Source: Aliarcobacter skirrowii CCUG 10374
Lineage (GTDB): Bacteria; Campylobacterota; Campylobacteria; Campylobacterales; Arcobacteraceae
NCBI RefSeq assembly: GCF_003544835.1
Contig: NZ_CP032099.1
Location: 930,001-994,000 of the forward strand
Reading direction: 5' to 3'
DNA length: 64,000 bases
A model generated the notes under the pieces. That model searched no databases. It had not been told where the DNA came from and worked only from the letters and a program-made list of their open reading frames with translations. This document shows positions 52,828 through 60,662 of this stretch, in pieces; within the stretch, counting starts at the first letter, position 1, and each line of letters starts with the position of its first letter. Position numbers and translations under genes: made by a program.

Positions 52828-53787
52828 ATGAAAAAGTCAATTATTTTTTTAATAATTGCACTATTTTTAGTTTCTTGTTCAAAAACAAATCCACAGCCTC
52901 AGCAAGAGGCTACTGGATATCCAAATTGGTATTTAAATCCTACACCAAATGGTATGATATATCTTTATGGAGTAGGAGAGGGTAGAAATTTGAATGAAGC
53001 TACAAAAAGTGCTTTGGAAAATCTCTCTTCGAGACTTTTAGTTACAGTAAAATCAAATACAACAATATCAGAAAAATCATATAGAGACTTTAGAGAATAC
53101 GCAAGTAGTACTACAACTTCTGAAATAAATAGCCAAACAGCAGAGCTTGGATTAAAAAATTACAAGGTTGATTATAGTGTTTATTATGGTGGAAAGAATT
53201 TAGTGCAAGTAAGTATAAAAAGAGATGATTTGATTCAAACTCTAAAAAATGATATTGAAGCACTCTATAGTGAACTTGATTTTGTAAAAAAACAGTCTGA
53301 TGATACTTTAAATTTATATTTAAAAGAGCAAGAGCTTTTAGATAAGTTTTATGCAAGTTCAAACAAAGCTCAAGTACTTGATTCATTAGGATATGATAGT
53401 AAGTTTATTTCAAAAACAAACTCTCTAAGAAATGAAGTAAATAGCTTGAAAAATAGAACAACTTTCTATATAAGTTCAGATTTTGAGTCTTCAAAATATA
53501 AAAACATATTTAAAGATAGTCTTATAAAAAGAGGATTTAAAGTTTTAAATAGTGGTGGGCTTTATGAGTTAAATCTAAGCTCAGAAGTTTCAAGAAAATC
53601 TCCACAAGGATTTTATATAGTTGAAAATATATTAAGTGCAACTCTGCTTGATGCTAGTAAACATGAAGTTAAAACAAATGTTATTGAGTTAAAGGGTGCT
53701 AGTTCAAGAAATTATGAAGATGCAGGATTAAACTCTATTAAAGAGCTAAAAGAGCTTCAAGAAGAAGAAAATATACTACCATTTTAA
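52828..53787 (+). CDS. Second LPP20-family lipoprotein
   Basis: A 319-residue lipoprotein: lipobox LVSC (Cys 17), a PNWYLNPTPNGMIYLYGVGEG opening and LNEATKSALENLSSRLLVTVKSNT, the LPP20 pattern, then a long C-terminal region with a coiled segment near residues 170-210. It starts directly after the CsgG-like stop, and its ATG follows AAGAAAAAATAG, so reinitiation is likely. With its two upstream neighbours it probably forms an outer-membrane complex; the role (envelope, flagellar or secretion) is open. Confidence 0.82.
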   Translation: MKKSIIFLIIALFLVSCSKTNPQPQQEATGYPNWYLNPTPNGMIYLYGVGEGRNLNEATKSALENLSSRLLVTVKSNTTISEKSYRDFREYASSTTTSEINSQTAELGLKNYKVDYSVYYGGKNLVQVSIKRDDLIQTLKNDIEALYSELDFVKKQSDDTLNLYLKEQELLDKFYASSNKAQVLDSLGYDSKFISKTNSLRNEVNSLKNRTTFYISSDFESSKYKNIFKDSLIKRGFKVLNSGGLYELNLSSEVSRKSPQGFYIVENILSATLLDASKHEVKTNVIELKGASSRNYEDAGLNSIKELKELQEEENILPF

Positions 53788-53793
53788 GCTTGT

Positions 53794-53870
<77 letters not shown>

Positions 53871-53879
53871 ATTTAAAAG

Positions 53880-53954
53880 TGGATGGGGTAGAAGGATTCG
53901 AACCTTCGAATGACGGTACCAAAAACCGTTGCCTTACCGCTTGGCGATACCCCA
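53880..53954 (-). tRNA. tRNA-Gln (TTG)
   Basis: 75 bases including encoded CCA. Acceptor TGGGGTA/TACCCCA, anticodon arm ACGGT-TTTTGGT-ACCGT giving TTG. The discriminator base is U rather than the G needed by E. coli GlnRS, in line with a group that charges this tRNA through Glu-tRNA(Gln) and GatCAB. It lies 9 bases upstream of tRNA-fMet, same strand. Confidence 0.95.
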
Positions 53955-54024
53955 AGAAGAACAGAAATTGTACCAAAAAATCGATGTTGTGTCAAGTTTT
54001 TATATTAGATTTTACTTATTTTGA

Positions 54025-54030
54025 TATAAT
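54025..54030 (+). promoter_or_regulatory. -10 box of ribBA
   Basis: TATAAT in TTGATATAATTTGC, 31 bases before the ATG. Confidence 0.55.
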
Positions 54031-54060
54031 TTGCAAAAATTTAAATGAAGAGAAAATAAT

Positions 54061-55092
54061 ATGGATGCAATAACAAGAGTAAAAGAAGCAATAGAAGAGA
54101 TAAAAAAAGGCAATATGGTAATTATGCTTGATGATGAAGATAGAGAAAATGAAGGAGATTTAGTATATTCAGCAGCATTAAGTACGCCTGAACTTGTAAA
54201 CTTTATGGTAACTCACGCCAAAGGTTTAGTTTGTGTTAGTGTTCCTTTTGAAACAGCTAAACGACTTGAACTAAATCCAATGGTAACATCAAACACATCT
54301 TCTTATGAGACAGCATTTACAGTATCTGTTGATGATGCAAATGCAGCAACAGGAATTAGTGCAATAGAAAGAGACAATACAATAAAAATTTTAGCAAATC
54401 CAATATCAAAAGCTACAGAGCTTGTAAGACCAGGACATATATTTCCACTTATTGCAAAAGATGGTGGAGTATTAGTTAGAACAGGTCATACAGAAGGAAG
54501 TGTTGATTTATGTAAGTTAGCTGGATTAAAAGGTGAAGCTGTTATTTGTGAAATTTTAAAAGAAGATGGAACAATGGCTAGAAGAGATGATTTAGATATT
54601 TTTGCAGCTAAACATAATTTAAAACAGATATATATATCAGATTTAGTTGAATATAGACTTGCAAATGAAACTTTAGTTTGTGAAGTTTCTAGCTCAAATA
54701 TCGAATTTTTTGGTAAAGAAGCTATTAAAAAAGAGTTTAAAGACCATCTTGAAAATATTCATACAGTTATTCTTTTTGGAAAAGAAGAAGATGTAAATCA
54801 TGTAAAATTTCATACAATAAGACCTGATATTAAAATATTTTTAAATGACCATAAATTAAACTCTATGTTAAAAACTATCAACTTTTTACAAGCAAAGGGT
54901 GGAGTTTTGATATTTTTAAATAACTCAAATAAAAATCAAGAATTAGAAAAAAACTATGGAATAGGGGCTCAAATACTAAACTCTTTAAAAATTAAAAAAA
55001 TTAAGCTAATGACAAGTGGAGGAAAACACTCTTTTGTAGGACTTCAAGGTTTTGGTTTGGAGATTTTAGAAGAGATACAAATAGAGGGATAA
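54061..55092 (+). CDS. ribBA: 3,4-dihydroxy-2-butanone-4-phosphate synthase with degenerate GTP cyclohydrolase II half
   Basis: A 343-residue riboflavin-pathway protein. The N-terminal synthase (about 1-205) is intact: DDEDRENEGDL acidic loop, THAKGLVCV, RPGHIFPL and GHTEGSVDL. The C-terminal half resembles GTP cyclohydrolase II in outline (HTVILFGKEED.., MLKTINFLQAKGGVLIF, YGIGAQIL, LMTSGGKHSF) but lacks the three zinc Cys and the catalytic residues, so it should not open GTP. I recall the same degenerate fusion in Campylobacter and Helicobacter, with a separate RibA elsewhere. A TATAAT lies upstream. Confidence 0.92.
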   Translation: MDAITRVKEAIEEIKKGNMVIMLDDEDRENEGDLVYSAALSTPELVNFMVTHAKGLVCVSVPFETAKRLELNPMVTSNTSSYETAFTVSVDDANAATGISAIERDNTIKILANPISKATELVRPGHIFPLIAKDGGVLVRTGHTEGSVDLCKLAGLKGEAVICEILKEDGTMARRDDLDIFAAKHNLKQIYISDLVEYRLANETLVCEVSSSNIEFFGKEAIKKEFKDHLENIHTVILFGKEEDVNHVKFHTIRPDIKIFLNDHKLNSMLKTINFLQAKGGVLIFLNNSNKNQELEKNYGIGAQILNSLKIKKIKLMTSGGKHSFVGLQGFGLEILEEIQIEG

Positions 55093-55116
55093 AAAACCTT
55101 CTATTGTATGTTTCAA

Positions 55117-55146
55117 TAAAGAGGTTTAAAAACCCCTTTATTTTTT
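55117..55146. terminator. Bidirectional terminator between ribBA and pckA
   Basis: An 11-bp stem TAAAGAGGTTT/AAACCCCTTTA with one mismatch and a T run. Confidence 0.75.
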
Positions 55147-55147
55147 A

Positions 55148-56725
55148 TTATAACTGTGGTCCAGCAGCTGTAAAATCATATTCACTTTCAAGTGTTAAAT
55201 ACTTTTTAAAGTTTTCTATATACATCTCTGCTAATTTTCTTTTTGCTTTGTCATACTCAAGTGGATCTGACCATGTATATCTAGGAGTTAATACATGAGT
55301 ATCTACACCTTTTAGAGTTTTTGGAATTTTTAAATTAAATATAGTCATATTTTGGAACTCTGAATCATTTATAGAACCATCTAAAATAGCATTAATACAA
55401 GCTCTAGTGTTTTTTATACTCATTCTTTTTCCAACACCATAAGGACCACCTGTCCAACCTGTATTTACTAAATATACATTTACATTATGCTCATCTATTT
55501 TTTTACCTAAAAGTTCAGCATAAACTGTAGGATTTAAAGGTAAGAAAGCCTCTCCAAAACATGAAGAGAATGTTGCGATTGGCTCAGTAATTCCTCTTTC
55601 AGTTCCAGCAACTTTTGCAGTATAACCACTTAAAAAGTAGTACATGGCTTGTTGTTTATCAAGTTTTGCAACTGGAGGTAAAACACCAAAAGCATCAGCA
55701 CATAGGAATATGATATTTTTTGGATGACCACCTCTCATTGTTGGAGCATGATTTTCAATATGTTCAATTGGATAAGAGACTCTAGTATTTTCTGTTTTTG
55801 ATTTATCAGAGTAATCTACAACTCCATTCTCATCCGCAACAATATTTTCTAAAATAGCACCCTTTTTAATAGCACCAAAAATTTCAGGCTCACTATCTGG
55901 ATCAAGATTGATTACTTTTGCGTAACAACCACCCTCAAAGTTAAATACACCTTTATCATCCCAACCATGCTCATCATCACCAATTAAAGCTCTGTTTGGA
56001 TCTGTTGAAAGTGTAGTTTTTCCTGTTCCACTAAGTCCAAAAAATAGTGCTGTATCACCATCTTTTCCAATATTAGCAGAGCAGTGCATTGGAAGTTTTC
56101 CTTCTAATGGAAGCCAGTAGTTCATCATAGAGAAGACACCTTTTTTCATCTCACCAGCGTACCAAGTACCACCAATAATAGCTTGATTCTCTTCCACATT
56201 AAATATAACATAAACTTCAGAGTGTAAACCATGACTTACATAAGACATATCTACTGTTTTACATGCATTATAGATTGTAAAATCAGGTTTAAAGTTTTCA
56301 AGCTCTTCTTGTGTTGGAAGAATAAACATATTTTGAATAAAATGAGCTTGCCAAGCAACTTCAGTTACAAATCTAACAGCTCTTCTTGAATCTAGTGAAG
56401 AACCACAGTAAACATCTGTTATAAAAATATCTTTATTGCTAAGTTGTTTTTTTGAAAGTTTTAATAAATCTTCATATACATCTTTAGAAACTTTTCTATT
56501 AATATCACCCCAAGCTATATATTTATTTGATGGGTCTTGATTAACAAAGAATTTATCTTTTGGACTTCTACCAGTAAAAATACCAGTATCAATCATCAAA
56601 GCACCAGTTGAAGATATTTTAGCACCCTCATTTTTAACCGCAAAATCAATTAAAAAATCAATATCTGAATTCCTAAATATAGTACCAACGTTTTCTAAAC
56701 CTAATGAGTCTTTAATATTAGACAT
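55148..56725 (-). CDS. pckA: Phosphoenolpyruvate carboxykinase (ATP)
   Basis: A 525-residue enzyme that turns oxaloacetate and ATP into PEP for gluconeogenesis. The P-loop [19 protein letters not shown] (metal Asp) and the [22 protein letters not shown] region are present. Length is typical of the ATP-dependent form. It lies 63 bases downstream of the oxaloacetate/pyruvate carboxylase subunit gene on the same strand; C. jejuni has the same pair, as I recall (pckA beside pycB). Confidence 0.97.
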   Translation of the reverse strand: MSNIKDSLGLENVGTIFRNSDIDFLIDFAVKNEGAKISSTGALMIDTGIFTGRSPKDKFFVNQDPSNKYIAWGDINRKVSKDVYEDLLKLSKKQLSNKDIFITDVYCGSSLDSRRAVRFVTEVAWQAHFIQNMFILPTQEELENFKPDFTIYNACKTVDMSYVSHGLHSEVYVIFNVEENQAIIGGTWYAGEMKKGVFSMMNYWLPLEGKLPMHCSANIGKDGDTALFFGLSGTGKTTLSTDPNRALIGDDEHGWDDKGVFNFEGGCYAKVINLDPDSEPEIFGAIKKGAILENIVADENGVVDYSDKSKTENTRVSYPIEHIENHAPTMRGGHPKNIIFLCADAFGVLPPVAKLDKQQAMYYFLSGYTAKVAGTERGITEPIATFSSCFGEAFLPLNPTVYAELLGKKIDEHNVNVYLVNTGWTGGPYGVGKRMSIKNTRACINAILDGSINDSEFQNMTIFNLKIPKTLKGVDTHVLTPRYTWSDPLEYDKAKRKLAEMYIENFKKYLTLESEYDFTAAGPQL

Positions 56726-56788
56726 AACTTATATTCCTATTCTAATTTTTAATGAGAAATTTTATCCAAAAAAAGATAAAACTTTCTT

Positions 56789-58597
56789 TTATGCTATAAC
56801 CGCTAAAACTTGACCTTCATCAACCGCTTTTGATGGTTCTGTAAGGATTTTACTAATAGTTCCATTTGCAGTTGCAACGACATCGATTTCCATTTTCATA
56901 GCCTCTAAAATCATTATTTGTTGATTTTTTTGAACTACATCCCCCTCTTTTACAAGAATTTTCCATACATTTCCATTTACAGGAGCTGTAACTTCATTTC
57001 CAGAATAAGTAGGTTTTGAAGTCACTACTTCAGTTTTTTGAACAGTTTGTTGTTGAACAGCAGGTTGAGCTACTTGAATGTTTTGAACATTGCCATCAAA
57101 AACAGATACATTAAATCTTTGACCATCTACAACAACTGTATAGTTACCATTTGACATTTTTTCTCCTTTTTTACTAGATTCATCTTTTGTTGAATTTTTT
57201 CTAACATTTAAAGGAGCTTCTCCTTTTAAATATGTAATACCCTTTTCATCACAAGCAGCAGCAATAAAAATATTCTCTTCAGTTGCTTCTATACCTTCAA
57301 TCTCTAATCTTTGTTTCCAAACACTAACTCTTTTTTTAGGATCAGCATCAGCAATATCCAAAGGATTTAGTGTTGTTGGTTCTAGTTTTAGTTTTTCACT
57401 TGCTAATTTAATAATCTCTTTATCAGCAGGAACTGGAGTTTTACCAAAATATCCTAAAACCATTCTTCCATAACCTGGAGCTATTTGTTTCCAAGGTCCA
57501 AACATAACATTTGCATATGCTTGTTGCCAATAAAATTGAGATACAGGAGTTACGCTTGTACCAAATCCACCTTTTACAACTACTTCTTGCATAGCTTTAA
57601 TAACTTCAGGGAATTTATCAAGTGTTCCATTGTCTCTCATCATTTGAGTGTTTGCAGTTAGTGCACCACCTGGCATTGGTGAGAATGGTATAAGAGGTGA
57701 AACTTGAGTAGCTTCAGGTGGAAGGAAGTAATCTTTTAAACAATCTGCAAGTACTTCTTCATATTTTAGAATCTTATCAATTTCTAATCCACCTAAATCA
57801 TAGTTCATACCTTTAGTTGCATGAAGCATTGTAAGAATATCAGGTTGGCTTGTTCCTCCACTTACTGGCGATGCAGCTAAATCAATACCATCAGCACCAG
57901 CTTCAAGTGCTGCAAGATAACAAGCAACTGAAACTCCAGCTGTTTCGTGAGTATGAAGTCTAATATGAGTAGAATCACCTAAAAGTTTTCTAGCCATCTT
58001 AATTGTTTCAAAAATTTTATTTGGACTACTTGTTCCACTTGCATCTTTAAAACAAATAGAGTCAAATGGTAATCCACTATCTAAAATATTTCTTAGAGTC
58101 TTTTCATAAAAAGGAACATCATGAGCACCTGTGCAGTTTGGTGGCAAATCCATAAGTGTTACAACAGCTTCATGTTTTAATCCATGATTTTTAATACATT
58201 GAGCACTATATTCAAGATTTTGAACATCATTTAATGCATCAAAATTTCTAATAGTTGTTGTTCCATGTTTTGCAAATAGTTTTGCGTGAAGATCAATTAA
58301 TTCTCTACTTCCAGTATCAAGCATAACTGTATTAATACCTCGAGCTAGAGTCTGTAAGTTTGCATCAGGACCAACAATAGCTCTAAATTTATCCATCATT
58401 TCAAATGCATTTTCATTTAGATAAAAAAACAGAGATTGAAATCTAGCCCCTCCACCAAATTCAAAGTGAGTTATTCCAGCATCTCTTGCAGCTTCAACAG
58501 CTGGAAAGAAGTCATTCATTAAAACTCTTCCTCCAAAAACAGATTGAAATCCATCTCTGAAAGTTGTATCCATAATATCTATGTATTTTTTTGCCAT
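56789..58597 (-). CDS. Pyruvate carboxylase subunit B / oxaloacetate decarboxylase alpha subunit
   Basis: A 602-residue biotin enzyme. The carboxyltransferase domain (about 1-460) has DTTFRDGFQS, the carboxybiotin Lys in CFKDASGTSSP and HLHTHE-type metal site RLHTHETAG. A short linker then leads to the biotinyl domain with EAMKME. The family contains both PycB (with PycA biotin carboxylase) and OadA (with OadG and OadB). The neighbouring pckA suggests PycB, as in C. jejuni; the OadG-like gene just upstream suggests OadA. I cannot decide without knowing whether oadB or pycA exists elsewhere. It starts 6 bases after the OadG-like stop. Confidence 0.9.
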   Translation of the reverse strand: MAKKYIDIMDTTFRDGFQSVFGGRVLMNDFFPAVEAARDAGITHFEFGGGARFQSLFFYLNENAFEMMDKFRAIVGPDANLQTLARGINTVMLDTGSRELIDLHAKLFAKHGTTTIRNFDALNDVQNLEYSAQCIKNHGLKHEAVVTLMDLPPNCTGAHDVPFYEKTLRNILDSGLPFDSICFKDASGTSSPNKIFETIKMARKLLGDSTHIRLHTHETAGVSVACYLAALEAGADGIDLAASPVSGGTSQPDILTMLHATKGMNYDLGGLEIDKILKYEEVLADCLKDYFLPPEATQVSPLIPFSPMPGGALTANTQMMRDNGTLDKFPEVIKAMQEVVVKGGFGTSVTPVSQFYWQQAYANVMFGPWKQIAPGYGRMVLGYFGKTPVPADKEIIKLASEKLKLEPTTLNPLDIADADPKKRVSVWKQRLEIEGIEATEENIFIAAACDEKGITYLKGEAPLNVRKNSTKDESSKKGEKMSNGNYTVVVDGQRFNVSVFDGNVQNIQVAQPAVQQQTVQKTEVVTSKPTYSGNEVTAPVNGNVWKILVKEGDVVQKNQQIMILEAMKMEIDVVATANGTISKILTEPSKAVDEGQVLAVIA

Positions 58598-58603
58598 TAA
58601 ATT

Positions 58604-58855
58604 TTAACCTTTATTATTGTGATGTTTTATTGCAGCTACAATAGCAGCTACTTTTTTTGAATCAATTCCATAAGAGTTTTGTGGAATTTGTGAGATTACA
58701 TTGTTGTAAACTATATTTTGAGGAGCAATAGTTTTTGGTTTTGGGAAAAACTCAACAAAAGTTACACCTTTTGCTTTTAATAAAAATCCAATAATTAATA
58801 AAGAAGTAGAAATTATCCCCATAATTATAAAAAAGCCTTCAATCAAGGTTAGCAT
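58604..58855 (-). CDS. OadG-like small membrane protein
   Basis: An 83-residue protein with one N-terminal membrane helix (FFIIMGIISTSLLIIGFLL), a Pro-rich linker and a C-terminal helix VAAIVAAIKHHNN, like the gamma subunit of sodium-pumping oxaloacetate decarboxylase. OadG holds the alpha subunit at the membrane and binds zinc through C-terminal His; KHH fits. The start is put at ATG 58855, since GGGAG lies about 5 bases upstream; an in-frame TTG at 58867 precedes that site. Confidence 0.72.
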   Translation of the reverse strand: MLTLIEGFFIIMGIISTSLLIIGFLLKAKGVTFVEFFPKPKTIAPQNIVYNNVISQIPQNSYGIDSKKVAAIVAAIKHHNNKG

Positions 58856-58916
58856 ATTGTCTCCCAATGAATTAAAATTAAAACGAAATAATATAGAAAT
58901 TAAGCTTTATATATAG

Positions 58917-58977
58917 TTACAAAAGTACAAAATTGTAAAAAAAGTGTATTGATAAATCTAACATTTTGTAATATAAT
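58917..58977 (+). promoter_or_regulatory. Promoter and operator candidate of the S24 repressor gene
   Basis: TATAAT at 58972-58977, 27 bases before the ATG at 59005. Upstream, TTACAA (58917-58922) and TTGTAA (58933-58938) form an inverted repeat with a 10-base spacer over the -35 region, and TTGTAA recurs at 58966. Autoregulation is plausible. Confidence 0.4.
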
Positions 58978-59004
58978 GTCAAAATCATTTCAAAAAGGAA
59001 TAAA

Positions 59005-59661
59005 ATGTTTAATATAGAAGATATAATTTTAAAATTAAAATCAATACTTATAGAAGATAGCAAAGGTAAAAAGATTTTCGATAAAGAGGTAGCTGAAGCT
59101 TTAGATTTAACTCAAGCGAACTTTGCAACTATGAAAAATAGAGGAAAAATTCCATATTCAAATATTTTGAATTTTTGTGCAAAAAGAAAAATCTCAATTA
59201 ATTGGCTTTTATATAATCAAAGTCCAAACTCTTTAATAGATAGTACTGATAAATATTTTGTTAAATATTATCCAAGTATTAGAGTAAGTGCTGGAGGAGG
59301 AGCTTATGATGATGAAGATTCATTTGAAAGTTTAGAACTTCCTACATATTTTTTAGATATTTTAGGTGGAGAGGATAAACTTAAAAATATAGATGCTATA
59401 AATGTAGTTGGAGACTCAATGGAGCCAACTTTAAACTCAAATAATATTATTTTTATAGATAAAACAAAAAATGATATTAGTAAAGATGGAATATATGCTT
59501 TTACAACTCCTTATGGTCTTTTTGTAAAAAGAGTTCAAAAAAGAGTTGATGGAAAGCTTGATATTATTTCAGATAATAAAGATTATCCAATTCAAATTTT
59601 AGATAAAAATGATATAACAATCTTAGGAAAAGTTATTAGTAGTTTTGGGAAAGTTTACTAA
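59005..59661 (+). CDS. CI/LexA-like repressor with S24 autopeptidase domain
   Basis: A 218-residue regulator. The N-terminal helix-turn-helix (KEVAEALDLTQANFATMKNRGKIPY) is of the phage CI repressor type. The C-terminal S24 domain has the Ser-Lys dyad S138 (VVGDSMEPT) and K175 (LFVKRVQ). A likely self-cleavage site is A96-G97 in VSAGGGAY, so DNA-damage or other induced cleavage is possible. No phage genes surround it. As I recall, Campylobacterota generally lack LexA, so this could be a chromosomal damage or stress regulator. Its 3' end overlaps the convergent gene by four bases. Confidence 0.85.
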   Translation: MFNIEDIILKLKSILIEDSKGKKIFDKEVAEALDLTQANFATMKNRGKIPYSNILNFCAKRKISINWLLYNQSPNSLIDSTDKYFVKYYPSIRVSAGGGAYDDEDSFESLELPTYFLDILGGEDKLKNIDAINVVGDSMEPTLNSNNIIFIDKTKNDISKDGIYAFTTPYGLFVKRVQKRVDGKLDIISDNKDYPIQILDKNDITILGKVISSFGKVY

Positions 59662-60662
59662 AACAAAGATGGTATGTTTTTTGATTTTGAAAAATAATCA
59701 AGAACATCACTATTTTTAAAACCAACTATATAAGCACAGTTAAATATATTTTTATTTAAAACACTCTTTAGCTCATCTATTGATTTAATAATAATTTGAT
59801 CTTTTTCATCTAAAAAATCTAATTTTTTATTAGTAATATATATTGTTTTTGCATATTTATAATACTCTTTTATAAACTTTATCTCATATTCAACCAAAGA
59901 TATATCATCTTGAGAAATTAAAAAAGTATCACTTTTTCCAAATTCAATTACTTTTAGATTTTTATCTAAAAATAGAGCTTTTAAGTTTTTAAAATTACTA
60001 AGCTTTGATAAATCTAAATCAATATCTTTAAAAAATTCTAAACAGTTTATTAAGCTTTTTATATATAAAGCTGCAATTTTAACTCTTGAAAAATATCTAC
60101 TTTTATAGGAGAAGCTTAGTTCAAATAGTGAATGAATAGTTAAATTTTTTATAGATAACTTATCAATATCTTTTTCAAATATCTTAAATTGGCTAAAAAT
60201 AGTGTTTAATACTCTTTCATTTTTTGAAATAACAATGCTGTCATCATCTATAATATCAATAAATTTAAAGATTTTTTCTAAACTATTTGGAAGTATAAAA
60301 ACTTTTTTATTAAACATATTTCCAAATAGTGATTTTAAAAGTTCATAACTAATTGTATTGCACAAAAAAGCATCAACTTTTTTATTTGCAAGTTTAAATC
60401 TAAATATTTTTAAAATAGCAAGTTCTAAACTATCTACTTTTATAAATGCAACTTCAGAATCAATAGCTTTAAAATCATCTTCAAAAATAATAGCATAAGC
60501 TCCATTTTCAATTGCAATTTCAATAGAGTTAAAATCTTTTGCTATAAATAAATCAGCAGTTTTTACCTTTGAAGCATCTGTTTTTATACTATTAATAGAA
60601 GATATAGCAACTTTATTTAAAAGTTCACCGTTTACTATATCTATTATTGAAGAGATTTTCAC
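59658..60662 (-). CDS. Mur-ligase-like pseudoenzyme (no P-loop), next to metG
   Basis: A 334-residue protein. Residues about 15-90 (SINSIKTDASKVKTADLFIAKDF..IENGAYAIIFEDD) resemble the UDP-sugar-binding N-terminal domain of MurE/MurF. Where MurF has the ATP loop GxxGKT followed by KELLxSLL, this protein has AFLCNTISYELLKSLF, so the GKT is gone. The rest is Lys/Asp/Phe-rich with weak Mur middle-domain character. It shares one base with the metG stop. C. jejuni has an uncharacterised gene in the same place, as I recall. Not expected to ligate; may bind a cell-wall precursor or be a structural relic. Confidence 0.7.
   Translation of the reverse strand: MKISSIIDIVNGELLNKVAISSINSIKTDASKVKTADLFIAKDFNSIEIAIENGAYAIIFEDDFKAIDSEVAFIKVDSLELAILKIFRFKLANKKVDAFLCNTISYELLKSLFGNMFNKKVFILPNSLEKIFKFIDIIDDDSIVISKNERVLNTIFSQFKIFEKDIDKLSIKNLTIHSLFELSFSYKSRYFSRVKIAALYIKSLINCLEFFKDIDLDLSKLSNFKNLKALFLDKNLKVIEFGKSDTFLISQDDISLVEYEIKFIKEYYKYAKTIYITNKKLDFLDEKDQIIIKSIDELKSVLNKNIFNCAYIVGFKNSDVLDYFSKSKNIPSLF

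Noticed and set aside
54661-55092. C-terminal half of RibBA as an active GTP cyclohydrolase II
   Set aside because: The zinc Cys cluster and catalytic residues are missing, so only the butanone-phosphate synthase activity is supported.
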